From assembly GCA_032718475.1 (NCBI GenBank), contig JAUCBJ010002425.1, positions 1 to 64,000 on the forward strand: DNA of 64,000 nucleotides. The letters are read 5' to 3'. The notes under the pieces were generated by a model. It did no database searches. It had not been told where the DNA came from and saw only the letters and a program-made list of their open reading frames with translations. Shown here piece by piece: positions 57,173 through 64,000 of the stretch. The DNA is from Nemertoderma westbladi. Taxonomy: Eukaryota > Xenacoelomorpha > Nemertodermatida > Nemertodermatidae. Positions within the stretch are counted from its first letter, which is position 1. The number at the start of each line of letters is the position of its first letter. The translations under genes were made by a program, and so were the position numbers.

Positions 57173-59450
57173 GGCACAAACATTAATGAGGGGCACATTA
57201 ATGAGGGACACAAACATTAATGAGGGACACAAACATTAATGAGGGACTGGGACACAAACATTAATGAGGGACACAAACATTAATGAGGGACACAAACATT
57301 AATGAGGGACACAAACATTAATGAGGGACACACATTAATGAGGGACACAAACATTAATGTGGGACACAAACATTAATGGGGGACACAAACATTAATGAGG
57401 GACACAAACATTAATGAGGGACACACATTAATGAGGGACACAAACATTAATGTGAGACACAAACATTAATGAGGGGCACATTAATGAGGGACACAAACAT
57501 TAATGAGGGACACAAACATTAATGAGGACCACAAACATTAATGAGGGACACAAACATTAATGAGGGACACACATTAATGAGGGACACAAACATTAATGTG
57601 AGACACAAACATTAATGAGGGGCACATTAATGAGGGACACAAACATTAATGAGGGACACAAACATTAATGAGGGACACAAACATTAATGTGGGACACAAA
57701 CATTAATGAGGGGCACATTAATGAGGGACACAAACATTAATGAGGGACACAAACATTAATGAGGACCACAAACATTAATGAGGACCACAAACATTAATGA
57801 GGGACACAAACATTAATGAGGGACACAAACATTAATGAGGGACACAAACATTAATGAGGGACACAAACATTAATGAGGGACACACATTATGAGGGACACA
57901 AACATTAATGTGGGACACAAACATTAATGAGGGACACACATTAATGAGGGACACAAACATTAATGAGGGACACAAACATTAATGGGGGACACAAACATTA
58001 ATGAGGGACACAAACATTAATGAGGGACACAAACATTAATGAGGGACACAAACATTAATGAGGGACACAAACATTAATGAGGGACACAAACATTAATGAG
58101 GGATATTCCCTCACATCCCGCACATATTCATATATGTGTATATAATATGTATATATTCATATATAATCACACAAGCTGTGGCCCGAAGGGCCACAGGCTT
58201 TCTAGTTCAATATAAATCCGGTGAGGTAGAAATAGTTTTGATGCATTTGTGGTATAAGTTTCTGTGATGGAACTTGTAAGCATATGTGTGATTTGAAAGG
58301 TTTTTATACTTTAAGTAAATAAATGAGTAAATGGGTTTGTAAGAATATGTGTGGCCCCTAGACATAGACAAATTATTAAGGTGTCTATTAACTATTAAGG
58401 TGTCACTCATTAATGTTTGTGTACCTCATTAATGATTGTGTCCCTCATTAATGTTTGTGTCCCTAATTATTGTGTGTCCCTCGTTAATGTTTGTGTCCCT
58501 TATTAATGTGTCTCCCTGATTAATGTTTGTGCCCCTTATTAATGTGTGTCGTCATTAATGTTTGTGTCCCTCATTAATGTTTGTGTCCCTCATTAATGTG
58601 TGTCCCTCATTAATGTTTGTGCCCCTCATTAATATGTGTCCCTCATTAATGTTTGTGTCCCTCATTAATGTTTGTATCCCTCATTAATGTTTGTGCCCCT
58701 TATTAATGTGTGTCCCTGATTAATGTTTGTGTCTCTCATTAATGTTTGTGTCCCTCATTAATGTTTGTGTCCCTCATTAATGTTTGTACCCCTTATTAAT
58801 GTGTGTCCCTGATTAATGTTTGTGTCCCCCATTAATGTTTGGACCCTCATTAATGTTTGTGTCCCTCATTAATGTTTGTGTCCCTCATTAATGTTTGTGC
58901 CCCTTATTAATGTTTGTGTCCCTCATTAATGTTTGTGTCCCCCATTAATGTTTGGACCCTCATTAATGTTTGTGTCCCTCATTAATGTTTGTGTCCCTCA
59001 TTAATGTTTGTGTCCCTCATTAATGTTTGTGTCCCCCATTAATGTTTGGACCCTCATTAATGTTTGTGTCCCTCATTAATGTTTGTGTCCCTCATTAATG
59101 TTTGTGTCCCTTATTAATGTTTGTGTCCCTCATTAATGTTTGTGTCCCCCATTAATGTTTGGACCCTCATTAATGTTTGTGTCCCTCATTAATGTTTGTG
59201 TCCCTCATTAATGTTTGTGTCCCTCATTAATGTTTGTGTCCCTCATTAATGTTTGTACCCCTTATTAATGTGTGTCCCTGATTAATGTTTGTGTCCCTCA
59301 TTAATGTTTGTGTCCCTCATTAATGTTTGTGCCCCTTATTAATGTTTGTGTCCCTCATTAATGTTTGTGTCCCCCATTAATGTTTGGACCCTCATTAATG
59401 TTTGTGTCCCTCATTAATGTTTGTGTCCCACATTAATGTTTGAGTCCTGG
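57173..59450. repeat. Inverted pair of 19-bp minisatellite arrays
   Basis: Unit GGGACACAAACATTAATGA, about 48 copies on the plus strand at 57173-58104 and about 55 inverted copies at 58405-59450. Common variants lack two to four bases (GGGACACACATTAATGA) or read GGGGCACATTAATGA or GGTCCAAACATTAATG. The two arrays have partly different variant sets, so each has evolved after inversion. Confidence 0.95.
58176..58205 (+). other. Helitron-like 3' terminus
   Basis: Perfect 9-bp stem CTGTGGCCC/GGGCCACAG with a GAA loop (58176-58196), then 5 nt, then CTAG (58202-58205) followed by T. A short GC hairpin shortly before CTRR-T is the standard Helitron 3' end. I found no convincing 5' TC end, so the extent is unknown. 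It lies in the centre of the foldback. Confidence 0.5.
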
Positions 59451-59661
59451 CCGCTATGGGCTTCCGTAGATTAGTCCTACAATTGCGCCAATAAAGGATA
59501 AGTTATTTTCGGTAAAATATACTTATCATTCGAGGTTAAGACCCCTAGATCCCTTCCTATAATAAATTTATAATAACAAACACCTCGAAAAATACAGCTT
59601 GCCAACACATTGTTACTATCAATAATAAAAAATCAGGGGCTAATAAAAATGGCCGCTGGCT

Positions 59662-59820
59662 TTGAAATTAATACTCCATATCTCAAGAACCTGTGGCCTA
59701 GTGGTTGTTGTCTCGGCTTCTACCTCGAGGTCCCAGGTTCGAATCCGACACCACGCTGATGAGACCCGGTAAGGTCGAAACGCGTACGTGGTTTGGAGAG
59801 ATATGAGATATTAATTTCAA
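59662..59820 (+). mobile_element. SINE-like unit with tRNA boxes and a hammerhead ribozyme
   Basis: About 160 bp bounded by a 23-bp imperfect inverted repeat (TTGAAATTAATACTCCATAT at 59662; its inverse at 59798-59820). Inside are a perfect Pol III A box TGGCCTAGTGG (59694-59704), a B box GGTTCGAATCC (59736-59746) and, four nt later, a hammerhead ribozyme (59750-59792). The tRNA part cannot fold into a proper cloverleaf, so it acts at most as an internal promoter. Small Pol III-transcribed, self-cleaving retroelements with such ribozymes are known in animals; this copy matches that concept. Confidence 0.65.
59750..59792 (+). ncRNA. Hammerhead ribozyme, type I, minimal
   Basis: Stem I is ACCACG (59750-59755) paired with CGTGGT (59787-59792). 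The core is CTGATGA (59756-59762). Stem II is GACC/GGTC (59763-59766, 59773-59776) with loop CGGTAA. GAAA is at 59777-59780. Stem III is the self-complementary ACGCGT (59780-59785), which cannot close a loop in one molecule but would pair between two copies, as in dimeric hammerheads of satellite DNA and small retroelements. Predicted cleavage is after A59786 (a GUA triplet). All invariant core bases are present. Confidence 0.75.
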
Positions 59821-59825
59821 GAAAA

Positions 59826-59968
59826 ATTACGCGATTCCTAAATTTGTACACTACTCGGTTAAATAGTACCAATGTGATGGGATTAGTCCTACAATTGCGC
59901 CAAGAAAAGATAAGTTATTTTCGGTAAAATAAACTAATCATTCGAGGTTAAGACCCCTAGATCCCTTC
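59826..59968. repeat. Third copy of part of the foldback arm
   Basis: AAATTACGCGATTCCTAAAT, GTGATGGGATTAGTCCTACA, CGAGGTTAAGACCCCTAGAT and CCCTTCCT repeat, in inverted order, the arm segment at 56930-57075, just beyond the SINE-like unit. Confidence 0.85.
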
Positions 59969-59970
59969 CT

Positions 59971-60340
59971 TTACATTTTATAGTATGATTTGCGGCTTGT
60001 ATTTCGCTTAGTGTGAAAGGCCTTTTCAAAAACAGCTTTGATTCAATAAGATTCAAGCGAAGCGGAACGGATTTGCTCTCAGGCAATTCCGCTTGAACCG
60101 TTCTTACTGACTGCCGCTTGGCCTTGGATGCCATTTACCTTCCCGCATAGTGTGAAGGAAGGGGTATTTACAATCTACTTGCAAGCGACTTAATTTTTCT
60201 TAAGTGAATTGCAAGCGGATTGACAATCCGCTTGAATTCCGTTTAGTGGGAAGGCCCAGTAAAGAACTCATATCACATCAGACTTAGTAAAGGCTCCACC
60301 CTATGACCCAGTTAGAAATTTTTATATGACTGAGAGGTGG
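59971..60340. other. Gap without recognisable genes
   Basis: Contains several CAAGCGGATT/AATTCCGCTTG motifs (60055-60240), perhaps the decayed ends of another inverted-repeat element. No gene. Confidence 0.45.
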
Positions 60341-60359
60341 TCGTAGCGTCATGGGATCA

Positions 60360-60556
60360 GAGTCTACAACCAATATATCAAGTATAAAGAACAGTATGCA
60401 CTATTTTTCAATTTTAGTTGCCATGGCAACTGGTAATTTTTAACTAGAAACGAGCTATATATTAGCCGTAGCGTCATTAAATCATCCTCCACCCCACTTT
60501 ATCGATTATAAGGAAAAACATGCAATATATTTTGCATTCTAAATGCCATGGCAACT
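60360..60556. repeat. Dispersed repeat ending in a perfect X-box palindrome
   Basis: The block CCAATATATCAAGTATAAAG, ATGCACTATTTTTCA ends in AGTTGCCATGGCAACT (X-box 60417-60430). A diverged tandem copy at 60465-60556 ends ATGCCATGGCAAC, and an inverted copy lies at 62485-62550 on the far side of the element at 60771-62387. The perfect 14-mer GTTGCCATGGCAAC is an ideal RFX dimer site. Confidence 0.7.
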
Positions 60557-61248
60557 CATTAGAATTGTTGACTTAGTGTTAGACATGAGAACTGCAGGCG
60601 GATTAACCTCCTTTGAAGAAAGATACAGATGATGTTCTAGTACACATCTGCCACGTTATAGCTTAAACGGATCAAAAGCAAAGAAATCGAGAACATTTAA
60701 TGATTAGACATGTAGCCCCCTGCGGCTGACAGATTACATGTAGAAATCTGTCTGTATACAAAGACAAGAAGTGGGGCCTTCGCGCAGCACGTGACTTAAA
60801 TTTAATTTAAGTACTAATTCGAAAGTATTACTGTATTAGCAAATTTTAAGCAGATTTCGCCTAATCACTTTTTACCTCTTTCATTTCTATTCAGACATTT
60901 CTGACTCTAGCGGTATAGTGAGAACTGAAGATGGATTAGGGTCTCCAGCCCCACAAAGACACAGCCTATGGATGAATAGTACATACGTACATCGGCCAAG
61001 TTTCATCTTGAATAACGGATAACGAAATGAGAGACGGATCTCACTTTCAGAAATTTCGTCGTATAGCGGCAGACCGATTAAATCTCCCCCCCCCCCCCCC
61101 CCCCACAAAGACGCAGCATGTGGTCCAGAATATATGGCAAGATTCAGCTTAAACTGATTAAAATCAATGAGACGGGAGAATCTATTCACTTTCAGGCATA
61201 AAGTAGTCCTATAGCGGGTGACTGTTGAACTGATTTTCAACAAAACAA

Positions 61249-62250
61249 ATTTTCAACTTGGCAGCTTTAAATTCGACAAAGTTATAAGCATGTCAATATC
61301 ATAACGACGACAACGATTTCACTTTCAGACTTTTGGCCCTCTAGCGGCAGACTGGAGAACTGCAGATGGATTCGCCTCCTTTGAAAGTCACAGCTAATGG
61401 TCTAATACATATCTGCCAAGTTTCAGCTTAAACGGATTAAAAGCAAAGAAATGGGAGGGCATTTAATGCTTAGACATGTGGCCCTCTAGCGGGAGACCAT
61501 TGCACTGATGGTGTCTGAAAGTCTCTCAAAAATCTCAACTTTTGCTCATATTGATACCTACAAATTTTCAACTTGGCAGCTTTAAATCCGACAAAGTTAT
61601 TAGCATGTCAAAATCGTAACGACGACAACGATTTCACTTTCAGACCTTTGGCCCTCTAGCGGCAGACTGGAGAACTGCAGATGGATTCGCCTCCTTTGAA
61701 ATTCACAGCTAATGGTCTAATACATATCTGCCAAGTTTCAGCTTAAACGGATTAAAAGCAAAGAAATGGGAGGGCATTTAATGTTTAGACATGTGGCCCT
61801 CTAGCGGGAGACCATTGCACTGATGGTGTCTGAAAGTCTCTCAAAAATCTCAACTTTTGCTCATATTGATACCTACAAATTTTCAACTTGGCAGCTTTAA
61901 ATCCGACAAAGTTATTAGCATGTCAAAATCGTAACGACGACAACGATTTCACTTTCAGACCTTTGGCCCTCTAGCGGCAGACTGGAGAACTGCAGATGGA
62001 TTCGCCTCCTTTGAAATTCACAGCTAATGGTCTAATACATATCTGCCAAGTTTCAGCTTAAACGGATTAAAAGCAAAGAAATGGGAGGGCATTTAATGTT
62101 TAGACATGTGGCCCTCTAGCGGGAGACCATTGCACTGATGGTGTCTGAAAGTCTCTCAAAAATCTCAACTTTTGCTCATATTGATACCTACAAATTTTCA
62201 ACTTGGCAGCTTTAAATCCGACAAAGTTATTAGCATGTCAAAATCGTAAC
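61249..62250. repeat. 315-bp satellite, about 3.2 tandem copies
   Basis: TTGGCCCTCTAGCGG recurs at 61333, 61648 and 61963, a 315-bp period. Units 2 and 3 are almost identical; unit 1 and partial units near 60560-60770 and 60890-61210 are diverged. Each unit contains two related halves, each with CCCTCTAGCGG and CTGCAGATGG or ACTGATGG motifs. Confined to the element at 60771-62387. Confidence 0.92.
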
Positions 62251-62259
62251 GACGACGAC

Positions 62260-62291
<32 letters not shown>

Positions 62292-62312
62292 CAACGACGA
62301 CGACGACGACAA
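62249..62312. repeat. (GAC)n microsatellite
   Basis: About 21 GAC units with three AAC interruptions, near the left terminus of copy 3. The equivalent position in copy 1 carries a GTTCTGTC repeat. Confidence 0.95.
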
Positions 62313-62849
62313 CTATTTGCATAAATTGACCCACCCCCTAACAGTGTCAATTCGCTAAGGCTCCGCCAACTTCGTGGCTCGCCCCACAAACAAATTGATA
62401 TAGTGGTACTCGCATGTTAAGCGAGCTTAGCTTGCGATAACTCGCCCCACATACCGGAATTATTGTTGGAATTATTGTTTTTTAGTTGCCATGGCAACTA
62501 GAAACTGAAAAATGGTGCATATTGTTCCTTATGCTTGATATATTGGGGGTGGTTTTTACTTCAAGGTGTACTAAATAACAGGTCAGAGCAGCGAGCGGAT
62601 TGCTGAAATTAGCGTGAGGCCGATCTTTTCCCTATTTATGGCACTTTATTCATAATATTTCCTTAGAAACTTCTTTTATGCTACTTTTGTTAGGTGGATA
62701 TGATGACTAGGGTTCATAGAAATGTAATAAAATGTCTTTCTGGAATTTTTATCATGTTGTTGCCAAGGTAACCGGGTGCAAAGTTCAAACTGTGCGCGCC
62801 TGTATTTCAAGGCAGCGAGGGATTCTGTTCCTTGAGATTTGGTAGGTGA

Positions 62850-63930
62850 TTAACACGTTAGCTGCGGCTCCGAAACCACTGGTTCTTTGTTACTGCGGAT
62901 TGTGCACCGGTGAACAACCATGTGCTGTTCCATGACTGCGGCAGGATTTGAGGCTTGGCGTTTAGTTAGTGCGGATTGTGCACCGGTGAACATTCCTGTG
63001 CAGTTCCTCAACTGCGGATTGTGCGCCGGTGCTCAACAAATTACTTTTTGTTAATTACATTTTGCGGGAATGCCTTTGGGCACCGGTGCTCAAATTCACT
63101 ATCATTGTATTTATAAAACAATGGAGAACCACCATAGAAAAAACCGCATCTCAATAGCTCCGTCCAGTCCAGAGATAGTGGTTTGAATTTCATCAAAATT
63201 TTATATATTTTTTATGATTTTACTCTTACAGGGTTAACAATTTTCAAAACTGTACCAATAATTAATTATCCCATCACATTAGTAAATGACTTTTGGCCAC
63301 TTTCGAAATTTCAGGGGGTAACCCCATAGTAGATAATGTCTGCAGTTTAACGCCACCCCCCCCCCCCCCCCCCCCACCATCAATTATTTGGGTTTTAAAA
63401 ACATTTATAAAGTAAAACAATATAAAATAACATTGTTATTGTTACAAGCACATTTGCTCATGCAATATAAATTAATACATGAAAAGTAAACAGTAAACAG
63501 TTATTGCTTAACTAACAATGAACTAAATCAAATAGGCCTAATAGCTACTATGCTACAGTAGAGCATTTTAAAAATCCCGCCATATTTATATAAGTGGAAA
63601 TATTGAGCACCGGCGCTCAATCCGCACTGGCACTTGTGTAGTGCGGATTGTGCACCGGTGCACAAACCCAAAAAAATATATATATGAGTCATACAAAGGT
63701 CACAGATACCGAATATGACAACAGCTGATGTATTTGAGCACCGGTGCTCAACTTATAGCCTCCGCACTAAGGGCTAACCAAGCCAAAATAGCTCCGCACT
63801 ATCAGGGTTGCACAGGTCATGTTCACCGGTGCTCAATCCGCAGTAAGAAGTTGACAGGGAGTAAAACCTGCCGCAGTAAAGTTAAAACACGAATTGTGCA
63901 CCGGTGCTCAATCCGCAGCTAACGTGTTAA
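62850..63930. mobile_element. TTAA-flanked MITE with CACCGGTG palindromes
   Basis: TTAA at 62850-62853 and 63927-63930 flanks a 1073-bp unit whose ends are exact inverted repeats CACGTTAGCTGCGG (62854-62867) and CCGCAGCTAACGTG (63913-63926). TTAA duplication is typical of piggyBac-type transposases, although these ends do not start CCC. Both subterminal zones carry nine GCACCGGTGC-type palindromes (seven exact CACCGGTG) next to GCGGATT/AATCCGC motifs. No transposase ORF; poly-C at 63356-63375. Confidence 0.88.
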
Positions 63931-64000
63931 AGGAAATAAAAGTATATCAAAATATTTTACATTTGAATCTGTTTACATTCCCGTTGCCATGGAAATAAGT

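Larger units (their letters stand above)
56856..59630. mobile_element. Foldback element with 19-bp minisatellite arms
   Basis: The left arm (56856-58110) is the inverted counterpart of the right arm (58390-59630). Outermost is TTATTATTGATAGTAACAAT, then CTTGCCAACACATTG, GGAAGGGATCTAGGGG, CCTCGAATGATTAGT and GCGCAATTGTAGGACTAATC, then GGAAGCCCATAGCGGCCAGG, then the minisatellite. The left arm also contains its own inverted duplication (56930-57165) around AAATTACGCGATTCCTAAA. The centre (58111-58389) is unique and includes a Helitron-like 3' end. Architecture matches foldback-type transposons, in which long arms are built of short tandem repeats. No transposase and no clear target duplication. 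Confidence 0.85.
60771..62387 (-). mobile_element. GTGGGGC-end family, copy 3 (inverted), carrying satellite
   Basis: In minus orientation it starts at 62387 with GTGGGGCGAGCCACGAAG and ends at 60771 with GCGCGAAGGCCCCAC, the same ends as copies 1 and 2, but it lacks the GAACG that follows GCCCCAC in those. Next to the left end are a GAC-repeat microsatellite (62249-62312) and then about three 315-bp satellite units. A further left-end fragment is at 62400-62450. No coding capacity. Confidence 0.7.

Noticed and set aside
57170-59450. CRISPR-like array of short regular repeats
   Set aside because: Units are head-to-tail 19-mers without spacers, in an animal genome, arranged as inverted minisatellite arms.
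62198-62389. Arg/Cys-rich 63-codon ORF on the minus strand
   Set aside because: Produced entirely by the GAC microsatellite.

Overview
This is eukaryotic, clearly animal, DNA. Genes on both strands have GT-AG introns, and the recognisable proteins (RFX4/6-type factor, Mediator subunit 22, TFIIIC large subunit, GPI ethanolamine-phosphate transferase, CYP2-like P450) are animal families. The DNA is AT-rich and loaded with transposable elements, minisatellites and poly-C/poly-G runs. Two same-strand genes only 16 nt apart (MED22 and GTF3C1) and several intronless genes suggest an invertebrate that uses operons and trans-splicing, for example a tunicate-like animal. That placement is inference; nothing in the window names the species.

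Layout. 1-2.5 kb: PIGG on the minus strand, one long exon running off the left edge. 3.3-3.8 kb: a 21-bp minisatellite. 5.3-6.8 kb: an intronless cytochrome P450 (minus). 7.3-17.8 kb: a nearly pristine BEL/Pao LTR retrotransposon with a 2084-residue ORF, a 5-bp target duplication and almost identical LTRs; its 5' LTR is split by a still younger 2.475-kb insert. 17.8-19.4 kb: a second member of the insert's family. 19.8-28.6 kb: a 13-exon RFX4/6-type gene (minus), with a small opposite-strand gene nested in its last intron and a dead LINE in the intron before it. 29-34 kb: a Mutator-like element, then sequence with no recognised gene. 34.8 kb: a hammerhead-like motif.

36-37.3 kb: a terminal-inverted-repeat element with identical 120-bp arms and an 8-bp target duplication that carries a C2H2 zinc-finger exon. 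37.4-38.1 kb: a probable sororin-like gene. 39.1-40.2 kb: a hAT-type MITE. 44.9-50.4 kb: a composite inverted-repeat element enclosing a smaller foldback, a tRNA-derived SINE and about 3.5 kb of 63-bp minisatellite. 51.5-54.1 kb: nested inverted-repeat elements. 54.3-55.8 kb: MED22 followed by the first exon of GTF3C1. 56.2-56.8 kb: a dead PIF/Harbinger transposase. 56.9-59.6 kb: a foldback element whose arms are 19-bp minisatellites, followed by a SINE-like unit with tRNA boxes and a well-formed hammerhead ribozyme. 60.4-62.6 kb: a third copy of the insert family, full of 315-bp satellite and flanked by repeats that contain perfect RFX X-box palindromes. 62.9-63.9 kb: a TTAA-flanked MITE full of CACCGGTG palindromes.

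The host genes belong to unrelated pathways (GPI-anchor synthesis, oxidation, ciliary or developmental transcription, cohesion, Pol II and Pol III transcription), so there is no gene cluster with a shared purpose. The two functional links are the operon-like MED22-GTF3C1 pair and the nested gene with a candidate X-box inside an RFX gene. The most unusual material is in the mobile DNA: the zinc-finger-bearing element, the tRNA-hammerhead unit, and the recently active element family with conserved GTGGGGC ends. Exon boundaries and homologies were read by eye, without alignment tools.
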